In this document: positions 21,075 through 31,291 of the stretch, in pieces
Position numbering within the stretch: the stretch's first letter is position 1
Layout of the letters: every line of letters begins with the position of its first letter
Origin: Venturia oleaginea
Taxonomy: Eukaryota > Ascomycota > Dothideomycetes > Venturiales > Venturiaceae
Length of the DNA stretch: 64,000 nucleotides
Assembly (NCBI GenBank): GCA_013176395.1
Contig: JABMLP010000023.1
Coordinates: forward strand, 930,001 to 994,000
Reading direction: 5' to 3'
Notes under the pieces: generated by a model
Seen by the model: the letters and a program-made list of their open reading frames with translations, nothing else
What the model was told of the DNA's origin: nothing
Database searches by the model: none
Translations under genes and position numbers: made by a program

Positions 21075-21645
21075 GATTGCAATGCCAGAGGGAGGAGAAG
21101 AATTAGATTATTCATGTCAATTCGAGAGAAGTGTTGTTTTGGTTTAGGGTTCAACGAGAATTTAGAGTGGGTTGTCGAAGGATAATAATTGTTGATGAAT
21201 TATAAGCTACAGAGCTTCTCATTGTGATTTATACACACTCTCACACTTTTTTAATACATTGCATCTCAACGGGAGCTTCTCTGAGTTTTGATAACAAGGG
21301 CAGAGTTGCGAGGTATCTTGGCCATTTCGAGCTTAGAGAGCCAGTATGAGCTTGAAGTGCAATTAACGCTATCAACTTCTAGCATTCTTTGATTCGCATA
21401 TCGCCAGTAGGTCATGGCTCATCTTCTGGGCTTGAAGACCCGTCACTGACTTCGATGGCCAAAATCACCAGCAGAGCATGACCACCTCACAACCTGGGAT
21501 ACCATACAACAACCCAACAATCTGTTACTTCATACATAAACTCATGTTTTGCTCTCAAATATACAGGTGGTCGGCTTCCTAAAATTGTGCGTACTCCGTC
21601 CTTCCGCGAAATGCCCATTTTGTCAGATATCTTCCACTGCATCCT
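21075..21645. other. Intergenic region, nothing recognised
   Basis: This is the promoter of the METTL25-like gene plus the 3' flank of SDH3. No coding region or repeat was recognised. Confidence 0.5.
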
Positions 21646-22359
21646 CTAGTAGCCGATAGCCAAGTAGAACGCGCTCACAAAGCTCAATCCAACCACAAAC
21701 CATCCCGACCTCGCGACCTGATTATTGGTGATGCCCTTGGTCATATCCCACATCAAATGCCGCAGTCCGTTGAAGCTGTGGAAGGTGAATGGTAGAGCAA
21801 GAGACATCTTCGCGAGGACCTTGGCGGCAATGGGCCAGGTAGCAAAGCTAGCGGCAAGAACTGCAGATTCCAAGTGCCAACCAAAAACGGGAGCAACGAG
21901 GTAGCCGAGGCCAAAGAGATAGAAACCACCACTCAAGATGGCGCCGGTGATGCGGTTGAACATGGAAGGAATCCATGTTATCTGAGGCTTGTAGATTCCA
22001 AGATGTGGTGATACGGGACGGAGTTTGCGCTGGGCCACGAGGATCTCATTGTTATCGGAAGAGACATGTTGCGTTGCGACTTGTCTACGATGAGGGGTCA
22101 GTGATGTCCTGTTGAATCCATCGCGGCTAACCCGGAGCTCATTCGTGCCAGCCAATTCTCTTTCTTTCTGGGCTTGGAAGGCTCACCTTCTGTGGAGGAA
22201 GTGTGTGTTCGTCGCGACGGCAGCTGGCGAAGCGAATCGGGCAAACGCATTTGTTGGCTTCTGGGCGGCCACTGAAGAGGGTTAGCAAACGCGATTGAGG
22301 AGGCTCAACTGGTGCTCACCTCGCCGGGCGGTGATTTGAAGCGCTCTGTTGGACATCAT
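21646..22359 (-). CDS. SDH3: Succinate dehydrogenase cytochrome b subunit (complex II, SDH3/SdhC)
   Basis: This is a three-exon gene, complement(join(21646..22084,22187..22271,22320..22359)), encoding 187 aa. Introns are 48 and 101 bp, both starting GTGAGC. The N-terminus (MMSNRALQITARRVAAQKPTNAF...) is arginine-rich and lacks acidic residues, as in a mitochondrial presequence. The family block SPHLGIYKPQITWIPSMFNR (about 67-86) includes ubiquinone-site residues. The haem motif HSFNGLRHLMWD (144-155) carries His151, the likely axial ligand by family comparison. Three membrane helices lie near 88-112, 117-140 and 168-186. It anchors SDH1/SDH2 to the inner membrane and passes electrons to ubiquinone. 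ATG 22356 directly behind 22359 is an alternative start. Confidence 0.96.
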
Positions 22360-22965
22360 GTTGCTCGAATCGACAATAGCGGAGGTCTGAGAATTGCTGG
22401 TGAGGCCTCAGACTCTCAAACATCGACGTCTGTATCCCACGATCGTGTGACTAGTTACCGAATAGCCGAAGCCGATCATAGGAATCACGTGCCAGTGATC
22501 TCGCCCACCTTGTAAAAATTCTTCGCCCCTCTCTTCCACTTTTCCTCTCAGAGCCAAATACTTCGGCATACTCTCGACCTTCTGGTATGAAAGAGTACGA
22601 TTACATTTGATCTCAGCATTCTGCTGGTCTCGGCTCGAGAGGGAACCACCCGTCGCGTTAATCACCCATTACGTCTCGCAATGATGGAAACTGGGTTTCA
22701 ATTCAGGGTTACATACATCTTTCATCCACAATCTGCATCTATGCATCCTATAGATCATGGTCACGATCATCTATTGCATGCTTCAGCGATATGGTCTCTC
22801 CACCTGATGCATTGTTGTGCTTGATGAACGTCGTTTGTATACGATCGTAGTCATGCCGATGGCCAATTCATTCACAAGATGCAGGAGGTCAGTACTTATA
22901 TCAGCTGCATAGTAGCTTTCATCAGTACACTTGTATTCATTCTACTGGAATAAAACTTCCCAAAA
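22360..22965. other. Divergent intergenic region, nothing recognised
   Basis: This is the promoter region between SDH3 (-) and the small membrane-protein gene (+). No coding region was recognised. Confidence 0.5.
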
Positions 22966-23367
22966 ATGCCTTCCCAAACACTCGTGGTCATCACCATCTG
23001 CTCCGCCACCATCATTACTCTCGCCGCCGCCATGTTCTCCAGAAAGCGATCAGGTCCAACATTCGTGATAAAAGAAGACGCAGTATACCAAGTTCAGGGT
23101 CAAATGGAAGACTTACTAGCATCCGTGAAAGACCTTACCAAAACCGTGCATCGGCTCTCACAAGACGTGGCATCTTCCCAGAACCACGTCCCAAGAGGAA
23201 GCACCTGTTCAGTTAGCGTTGACACCGTTGATGAGGAGTTGTCACCTGATACTTCGAGGTCGAGCTTGTCTCCTCATTCGTCTGATCAATTGCTGCCTCT
23301 TCATTATCTGCCAAGACGTCCTTCTTCTATTGATGGATCGGACGAGGGAAGCTTCGTTTATGGTTGA
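22966..23367 (+). CDS. Small single-pass membrane protein, uncharacterised
   Basis: This 133-aa open frame starts MPSQTLVVITICSATIITL, an N-terminal hydrophobic helix of about 20 residues (5-24) followed by a basic stop (SRKRSG). It looks like a signal anchor. A short amphipathic helix (YQVQGQMEDLLASVKDLTKTV) then leads into a serine-rich, probably disordered tail containing ELSPDTSRSS and SLSPHSS. The ATG follows a pyrimidine/A-rich leader. No family was recognised. Confidence 0.55.
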   Translation: MPSQTLVVITICSATIITLAAAMFSRKRSGPTFVIKEDAVYQVQGQMEDLLASVKDLTKTVHRLSQDVASSQNHVPRGSTCSVSVDTVDEELSPDTSRSSLSPHSSDQLLPLHYLPRRPSSIDGSDEGSFVYG

Positions 23368-24100
23368 GAAGAAGGGATCATGACGACCACCACAAAGAGC
23401 GGAATATCATACTGGCGGTTCATTTTTTAATTCCCTCGCCAAACTTCTGAAGTCAGTGCGGCAAATTTTGCTCCAGATTGGTGGCGAGAGATTTCTGGCG
23501 ACCTCAAAATCAATCTTCTCACAAGCTTGCCGACTGCTTCTTCGCGAGACAAAGAGCCGTACTGTACAAACGGGTGGCATTACGGAGCCTTACGCCGGCA
23601 ATAGAGAGGATTCGATGAGCTGCTAGCAGTTTTCAAGCAAGCTGCCGCTTCCAGTCAGCCGTCTTGAAGGGGAATCAGGTCTTATGCTGTCATGTTTTGC
23701 TACACATATATGGAAATACCATGATTTCTTAGCAAACTCTCCTTGTATTAAAGTCAACAAACAGGAAATACATGCTAACGATAGCATAGCTTGATATCAA
23801 TGGTATTCTGGCCAGATCAAGAAAGAAACTGCCCGAAATCTATCGATACCAGCCCCATGTTGCAAATGACAATCTCAGCTCTTCTACCTCGCATCTGCCC
23901 AATTTTCGACACATCTTTTCTGTATTCGTTTCTTCGAGAAGGAAAAATTGTAGGTTCAAATATTTTTGAAAGGCGCGAATCGTCAGTATGTAACACACCT
24001 AATGCACGAAAACCACCGACCTTGCACCAGGAGATTAAGTTTACAACTACGCTCGAATTTTCTTTCTTTCTTCAAATTCTGTACCAATCGCTGCATCGTC
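23368..24100. other. Intergenic region, nothing recognised
   Basis: This 730-bp 3' flank lies between convergent genes. Short frames overlap the sulfatase 3' end but show no protein-like features. Confidence 0.5.
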
Positions 24101-26044
24101 TTACACCCACTCACTCCACTCAGTCCCATCCCGCATCATCAACTCTCTATAAACTTCCCCGTCAGTCTCAAATTGTGGTCCCTCGGCACCAATTAAATAA
24201 CCCAATTCACACCTCGAGAATCCAACTTTCGCTTGCTCCTCCTCATAAAATGCATCGAATTTCGCGGCCATTGCGGCGCCGAGATTGTTTACACCGCCAT
24301 TTGGATGTAGAGAAGCCCATGGGAGACGACAAGAATCGCCTTTACATGATTTGAGGACGAGGAGGAGGGCATCGAGGCGGGAGGCGGTACTCTTCACACT
24401 GCCCAACCCGGGTAGAAGTGCGTCGGGAGGTGAGAGGAGGAGGTTGGTCATTTGACCTGGATCTGTGAGGTGATTATAAAGTTCGTGATCACCCCCACAC
24501 CAGACGGTGTAGGAAAGGCTGTAGCCTCCCTCCTCCCCCTCCCCACCGATAACCCTCACAGACTTATACGTATCATTCTGTCCGTTTTCACCCGCGAAGG
24601 TCCCCTCCCCCATTCCTACGCCCCAGAATTCGACGTTGATGTGTTCTCTTATATTCTCCACCTTACTGGATGTGGAGGAGCCGATTTCTGAGGCGTGGAT
24701 GGGGATGGGTGAACCGTCGAAATCGGGACGGGGTGGTGCGCCGATTAATTTTAGGATGGTGGGGGAGAGGTCTGTGTGTGTTGTTACGAGATTTGTTGTT
24801 CGGTTTTTGGAAACCCCTGGACCGCGGATGATGAGGGGGACGTTGATGTCTTCTTCGTAGGCGCAGGTTTTACCTGGGGGAAGGCGGTGTTGGCCGATGT
24901 GGAATCCGTTGTCTTTTTTACCTCGATCAGCTTTCCTCTTCTCGTCTAGGTAGGCAGGTCGTGAATATGAATTCATTAATGACTTACCCGAGGAGTAAAT
25001 GATATAAGTATTTTCAAGCAAGTCCAGCTTTTCCAATTTCTCGAACACACCATCGACGAGTTCATCAACAGCCTGCAAAGCCCTCAATCTCAAGCGGTAG
25101 AACTCATCATTATACTCTAATACACTCCCATTCTGCCGGCTCAATTTCTTCACCCAAGACGCACCGCTGGGGATATCAGGATTGAAATTCCCCGTATTAG
25201 GTACTTTCACATCTTTGAAAAGATCTTTATGTCTCTCCGCCGAGACAGGCGCCGAAAACGGTGGCCGCCCAGTAGAATGCGGTGCAATCGGCGCAGCAAC
25301 AAGGAAGAAAGATTTCCCCGCATCCGCAGCCTCTTGCAAAAAAGCAAAAGTCTTGTTCGCGACGAGATCGGTTGACTAGGTGCCATTATGGAGAACGGGT
25401 GCATCTTTGTTATATTGAAACGCAGGGTTTTTGTAGTCATAGGTATATGGATCGAGCAGGAAGTCAGAGGATGTGAAACCATTTACAAAGGGCGAGTTGA
25501 AATTTGTAATGTTATGGGAATTGAAGAGTTTGCCGGTGTAGTAAGTGTTGTAGCCGTGGGATTGAAGCCAGACGGGGAGGTAGTTGTCGTTTAGACCTTG
25601 AGAGATGAATTTTGGGTAGCCACCGTATGGCGGAGCGACATCTGTGACGTTCTACGCATGATGGGATCAGGCCTGGGTTGATATGATGAGAGTAGTGGCT
25701 TTGGTACTTACCGTATTATGTGCAGCCTTTCCTGTCCAAAGACTGACTCGTGATGGACAGCATATTGCCTGTAACAGCAGTGTCAAGAGTTCAGCTCAAA
25801 ACTAGACTACAGAGTTTCTTACGATGGTACAGTAGTGATTCGTGAAGCTTGTCCCTTGGTCTCGTAGATGTTTCTTGACTAGCGGAAGATAATCTAACGA
25901 ATGTAAATGGACATCCTGGTCGTCGGTCAGAATGAATACTATATTCGGCTGTTTCCTAAGATTCTTTGAAGGATCGTTGGACGCATTGAGCTGGCCCACG
26001 ATCGGCCTTGCGAATAAGGGTAAGAGAAAGGGGGTCAATCGCAT
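24101..26044 (-). pseudogene. Secreted arylsulfatase gene with one in-frame TAG
   Basis: This is a four-exon gene, complement(join(24101..24912,24988..25651,25712..25768,25823..26044)), with 585 codons including the normal stop. The signal peptide is MRLTPFLLPLFARPIVGQ. The sulfatase metal-binding block NIVFILTDDQD comes next, and the formylglycine motif C-C-P-S-R (Cys77, encoded in exon 2) precedes LWTGK. Later the blocks APIAPHSTGRPP, SDNGFHIGQHRL, and INVPLIIRGPG fit the family. Codon 185 (25376-25378 on the plus strand) is TAG inside a conserved stretch, between HNGT and STDLVANKTF; relatives have tyrosine here. Everything else is in frame, so this is a recent nonsense allele, a readthrough gene or a sequencing error. 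Confidence 0.85.
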
Positions 26045-27137
26045 GGTGGAAAATGTACAGGAAAAGGGCAGTGGAACGTCAATTTGAGTTGTTCCTAGGC
26101 TCTATACTACTAATATGTTGTGCGGAGCTGCGAGAAACTACCATAGCCAGTACCATTTAGCATCGATTTTGGGCACAACGTCGTCGTAGTTGATGCACTA
26201 GCATACGTTATTCGTTGATTTGACTTGTCGATGATCAACCTCGGGCCAGTCGCCGACTCCTCATCCCTGCTCTTCCGTTGTTGTGACAGAGTTAGTCGGT
26301 CCTATTGTGAAGGAAAAATATTGAACAAAATCCTTCTTCGCTTCGGACTATGGAATCAAGATGCTGTAGTCCTGCTGTTGCAGCACCTGAAGTCGAATCA
26401 CAGGCCCACTTGTGCTCCATCATCTTGCATGCTTCGAAAGCACATGAACTCTACCGCATATTATATGCTAGATACAATTCGATATTTATGGCTCGCGTTG
26501 ATCAATGCCAAGTTGAAGGACTCGGTGAAGCAACGCGCTTTGGCAGTACAACGCCTTCTACAAGATGCAAGGGGAGCCATTGAGTTTCTTATGCCTCCTA
26601 CTTCATCCCATCCCCCGCCCGAGCGACCGAATGATGGCTGAGAGTAGCAGGTGATATCCGAAGGGAGTTCGCTCGCTTCGACCAGGAAGTAGTTCCATTG
26701 CCTAGCTCTTGGACTGCATGTGTGTGGCACAATGGAATGGATCGGATCGAGTATTCCTTAGCAATGTACAGACATTCTTACCGTGTTTGTTGGCTGCTTC
26801 GACGAGATAGCCTGCCGCAACTCCGGGTAGGCTGCATGTCAGCAACGGGTCACTCGTATTGCCAGCATGCCATTGGGACGTCTTGATACTGCCTGGCAGT
26901 TCTCGCCATGGTCGTATTCTCTGCAAGCCTTTTCTCCTCGATCCAATAACATCCAGCCTCGACATCCACTCGTCCCCAGATTACCAGAGCTTGCATGCGA
27001 CCATCCGCATAGGGTAGGTGAGCTTTTGCGACCTATTAATTGTGGAGGCATCCACCCTGCTCATAGGCAGCCTCATCCTTTAACATTTTCAAGTCGCCTT
27101 CTTCCCGCACAACCTCTAGACTACACACCTCTTCAAA
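26045..27137. other. Divergent intergenic region, no gene recognised
   Basis: This 1.1-kb promoter region lies between the sulfatase (-) and the permease (+). A 138-aa frame (26225-26641) was examined and not supported: no domain, and overlapping frames on both strands are equally long. Confidence 0.5.
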
Positions 27138-29222
27138 ATGTCTGCTCCACAGCCCATTCCGGGTAAGGGAAGTCCTAACTCCTCAGCACACGAGACAGCT
27201 TCATACAGTTATGAAAAGAGGACCGAAGGCACAGACGCTGAGAAAGGCATCGATCCTGTCCTTGCTATCCAAGAAGAAGACCATGGAGTGATCCACCATG
27301 CCAATCCGTTGAAGAAGAGTCTCCATGGACGGCATATGCAGATGATTGCCATTGGTGAGTGCTTTGAGCAATTCTCCATCTTAGTTGAGCTGATACGACA
27401 ACCAGGTGGCTCTATTGGCGCTGGTTTGTTTGTTGGTGTTGGTGGAGCATTAAGTAGAGGAGGACCGGGTTCTCTCGTATGACCACCAGCTACTTTTATT
27501 GCGAGACGTGACTGACTCTGAATCAGACTCTCGGCTTCCTCATCGTCGGCACCATGATGCTCTTCACTGTTCAAGCTCTCGGGGAACTTGCTGTCACCTA
27601 TCCCGTCAACGGAGCCTTCTTTGCCTATTTCGTTCGTTTCATCGATCCTTCTTGGTACGACATATCCATTTCCCACTTGCGCTATGGTTGCATGACCTCG
27701 CACTCGTGCTTGTGCTCATCCTCGTGCTAATTATGCACAGGGGATTTGCCGTCGGCTGGGATTATGGCATTAGTTGGCTCACTGTACTTCCATTTGGTTT
27801 GTCAATTCTGTCATCCCGAGATCTCGCATAATACTGACAAATGTCACACAGAACTCACTGCGGCTGGTATCACAATTGCTTATTGGAACGACTCAATTAA
27901 CGTTGGAGTCTGGGTCACAGTATTCTTCGTACTGCTTGTGATCATCCAGTTCTTTGGTGTGCGTGGCTACGGTGAAGGTAAGTAGCGTGCTCTTGAAAAA
28001 CTCTGCCCTCTAACTAATTATCTCGCTTCTTATAGTCGAGTATGTTCTCGGTCTTATTAAGATTATAGCGTGTGCCGGGTTCATTATATTCGGTATTATC
28101 GTCGATTGTGGTGGCGTTCCCACAGACAATCGTGGATACATCGGCGCAAAGTACTGGCATGACCCTGGCGCGTTCAGAAATGGCTTTAAAGGATTCTGCT
28201 CCGTCTTCGTTACCGCCGCCTTCGCCTTTGCAGGAACTGAACTGGCTGGTCTAGCTGCTGCAGAAGCTGCCCAGCCAGCCAAGAGTCTCCCACGCGCGAC
28301 TAAACAAGTTTTCTGGCGAATCTTCTTCTTTTACATCGTCAACACCTTCATCCTCGGTCTCATTCTGCCATCTGACGATGACCGTCTACTCGGTTCCTCT
28401 GGCGCAAACACCAAGGCTTCCCCTTTCGTCCTTGCCATTAGGGAGGCCGGTGTCGTTGGTCTTCCAAGTGTCTTCAACGCTGTAATCACCATTGCAGTCA
28501 TCAGTGTCGCCAACTCGGCAACCTTCGGATCCACCAGAACATTTCAAGCACTCGCCCAAGCCGGTATGGCTCCCAAAATCCTAGCCTACGTCGATCAAAA
28601 GGGAAGGCCAATAGCAACAGTTGTCCTCCAACTCGCATTCGCCCTCTTGGCTTACATCAACTGCGCTCCCAGTGTTGGCGACCAGTTCTTCAATTGGCTT
28701 CTAGCTCTATCCGGTGTTGCCAATTTCTTTACTTGGGGCTCAATCTGTCTTGCACATATCCGATTCCGCTCAGCCTGGAAACACTCTGGTCACGAAGTCG
28801 CCGAACTACCCTTCCAAGCCATCGGCGGCGTCATCGGATCATACATCGGACTGGGTCTAAACATCATCTGCCTAGCTGCCCAATTCTACATCGCCGCATG
28901 GCCAATTGGAGAAGCCGAACTCACCCCCACCGACCGCGTTAAGGGTTTTTTCTCTGCCTTCCTCGCAGCCCCCATCATCCTCGCTCTGTACATCATCTGG
29001 AAAGTCATCAGCGTCACCTCGAAAGATCCCCGCGTCAATCACAGGGGATGGAAGCTCTACCTCAAGATGTCCGAGATCGACGTCAATTCTGGCATCCGCG
29101 AGGGCGTGCTTAGACATCCAGATGATGTGGCTGCGGAACTTGAGGCCAAGAGGAACAGGACTACTAAGCAGAAGATTATGGCGCCACTCCATGGGGTTTG
29201 GGAGGGTATATTTGCACCCTAG
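27138..29222 (+). CDS. Amino-acid permease (fungal AAT/YAT family)
   Basis: This is a six-exon gene, join(27138..27354,27406..27476,27527..27654,27741..27796,27852..27977,28036..29222), encoding 594 aa. The five introns are 50-86 bp. A soluble acidic N-terminus of about 70 residues precedes the first membrane helix with the family motif GGSIGAGLFVGVGGAL. TM2 holds LGELAVTYPVNGAFF. Further helices include WLTVLPFELTAAGITIAYW and VFFVLLVIIQFFGVRGYGE. Later blocks are FAFAGTELAGLAAAEA and FFFYIVNTFILGLILPSDD. Twelve helices are expected. It should be a plasma-membrane proton-coupled amino-acid importer; its specificity cannot be read. The transposon island starts beyond the 3' end. Confidence 0.93.
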
Positions 29223-30110
29223 AAGAGCTGCGTGGGGAGCATATATAATGGAGGAGGAGTGATTCTTTGCATTGGGTAGACTGAAGATTTTTGGGGAGAT
29301 TTTCATAATATATTTTGAGTATATGCTGTATCGTCGATGCACTCCGCACCGTTAAGCTCTGATACGGTCCGATGATCTTCAGCTCTAGCAGGTTATCTAT
29401 CAATACTTTATCATTAGTTTATAAAAGCTAAAGGATGCCATAGTTCCTAGCTTTCCAATGGTAGAAACTAGCTTTCTGATATAAAAAAGCACTTCAACTG
29501 TGACTGCACGGCATATCCATACGAAGGCACAAGGTACTTCAGAACATGTCACCGAATTACACTTAGGATCTAAGGTAGAGAGGTAAGAGTTTCGTAAGGA
29601 AACTCCGACTAAGTAGAAAGTGCACGAGCCACGGCGCGTGATTTAATTGTCACGTGCCGTGCCGTCACAAAACCTCTCAAAAATGCGCTCCATTCTTCAA
29701 GACCTTTGACACACAGCGAGAACTCAATTTTTGGAATTTACAGAAGTATCATCTAAAGATCATTAAAACACCTCTGCCAGTGGCCGCTCCGGCCTCTAGA
29801 GGCCATCGCGCGTCCCTCAGCGTCGATGAGATATCTCTAGAGTCGCCGTCGCGGCCACGGCAGAGCAAGCAGACGAATACATGAGCAAGCTACACGAACG
29901 ATGCGTCCACCAAAGACAACAGCAACCATCTAGTCACTATCTCCCGGCTAGTCCATCACCCCAGATGACACTGCAACGCTCCGAGTCGACGAGTCACTGC
30001 TAGAACGGCAATACCTTCAACACAACTCAAACACCAGACGCCCGGTGCGCAACAATCGGCACCACACACCACTGCAACGACTAGACAACCTCTCCCAACG
30101 TCTTGGCAAA
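29223..30110. other. 3' flank of permease and left border of the transposon island
   Basis: This holds AT-rich 3' flank, then an LTR-like remnant (29498-29672), then GC-richer repeat-derived DNA leading into the ~355-bp tandem repeat. No coding region was recognised. Confidence 0.45.
29498..29672. repeat. LTR-like remnant with inverted TGTGAC-GCACGGCA ends
   Basis: The segment begins TGTGACTGCACGGCA and ends TGCCGTGCCGTCACA, inverted over 14 of 15 bases. The right end is nearly identical to the outer end of the LTR at 35910-36100. Internal blocks (GGTAGAGA, GCACGAGCCA) also resemble that LTR. No target duplication is visible. It could be a diverged solo LTR, the far LTR of the truncated Gypsy element, or a small inverted-repeat element. 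Confidence 0.45.
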
Positions 30111-30820
30111 CCGTCCTGCTACAAGCTGTTGCCCAGAGCCTTGAGCCTCTCCCCAAACTGTTGCCTCCCAGTTATGGCATTGGCAAGAGTAGGTGCGCGA
30201 CACAGTAAGTAGTAAGGACGCATAGAAGGAGCCTATTGGCGGCAAATCCCCTCCCTGTAAGCTAGCAGACGTAGCCTTGAGAGCCTCTCCCCAGACTGTT
30301 GCGTCCCAGTTATGGCATTGGCAAGAGTAGGTGCGCGATATAGCAAGCAGGGAGAGCGACTAGCAGCAGATAGGCTCCGACTATAAGACGACAGGTCTAC
30401 AACACAATCGGTGCGACACGATACGGCAGCTGCTAGAGAACCTCATCTACTATCGTCTCCGCAAACCGTCCTGCTGCAAGCTGATGTCCAGAGCCTTGAG
30501 CCTCTCCCCAAACTGTTGCGTCCCAGTTATGGCATTGGCAAGAGTAGGTGCGCAACACAGTAAGCAGTAAGGACGTATAGAAGGAGCTTATTGGCGGCAA
30601 ATCCCCTCCCTACAAGCCAGCAGACGTAGCCTTGAGCCTCTCCCCAGACTGTTGCGTCCCAGTTATGGCATTGGCAAGAGTAGGAGCGCGATATAGCAAG
30701 TAGGGAGAGCGACTAGCAGCAGATAGGCTCCGACTATAAGACGGCAGGTCTATAGCACGATCGGCGCCATACAATACGGCAGCTACCAGACAGCCTCGTC
30801 CACGGGCATACCCGGAGTAT
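30111..30820. repeat. Two ~355-bp tandem units with nested ~137-bp sub-repeats
   Basis: Unit 1 starts CCGTCCTGCT at 30111 and unit 2 starts the same way at 30466. Each contains two copies of a core reading CCAGTTATGGCATTGGCAAG near 30167, 30306, 30522 and 30659. Core spacings are about 138, 216 and 137 bp, so the pattern is a higher-order repeat (short-long-short). The sequence is not protein-coding in any frame I can see. Confidence 0.8.
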
Positions 30821-31077
30821 CACACCGAAGCAGCGAAATCACGACTACGATGGTTACTATTGTCTCCAGCATCACACAACCAAATACACCGCCGCATAGG
30901 AATCTGGTGCAAGGCAACTTTCACAAGCAGAAACATACTTAGGGAACCCATTGGCCTTGAGGGATAAGGCGAAACAGATAGACAAAGCTGAGCATTAGAG
31001 GGAGACTGTAGGTAGAAGGATAGCGAAACACGAGGCATTGCCTCTTGAGTCTACATAGCACAGATATACTAGCAGAA

Positions 31078-31123
31078 TAACCAGTATCTACAAGAGCCAG
31101 CGGGCATTTGGAGATACTGGTTA
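31078..31123. repeat. Perfect 12-bp inverted repeat (hairpin) next to a purine tract
   Basis: The arms TAACCAGTATCT (31078-31089) and AGATACTGGTTA (31112-31123) are perfectly inverted with a 22-bp loop. A purine-rich run follows (about 31121-31150), and a 12-bp palindrome GATTATATAATC lies about 70 bp further on. The boundary where the minus-strand Gypsy pol ends (31291) is nearby. Confidence 0.75.
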
Positions 31124-31291
31124 AGGGAAAAGAGGGAGGACGGAGGGGACAGCTGGTCTTGTTTCAGTGAACGGGGCGAAGTGGGGCGCGGTGGATTATA
31201 TAATCTATCACGTGTCGGCTGTCTGATGAAGTCCTCCTAACCGGACATAGCTGCGTGATTAAGCGGCTGCAACCGAGTAGGATAAAATCAA

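Noticed and set aside
25376..25500. A GTAAATG...CCTAG segment as an intron that would remove the sulfatase stop
   Set aside because: It would delete a conserved stretch (GFTSSDFLLDPYTYDY) that aligns with the family, so the stop is more likely real.
26225..26641. A 138-aa open frame in the sulfatase/permease intergenic region
   Set aside because: Overlapping frames on both strands are of similar size and none looks conserved or structured.
30111..30820. The tandem repeat as a CRISPR array
   Set aside because: Units are 137-355 bp with no constant short repeat and spacer pattern, and the genome is eukaryotic.
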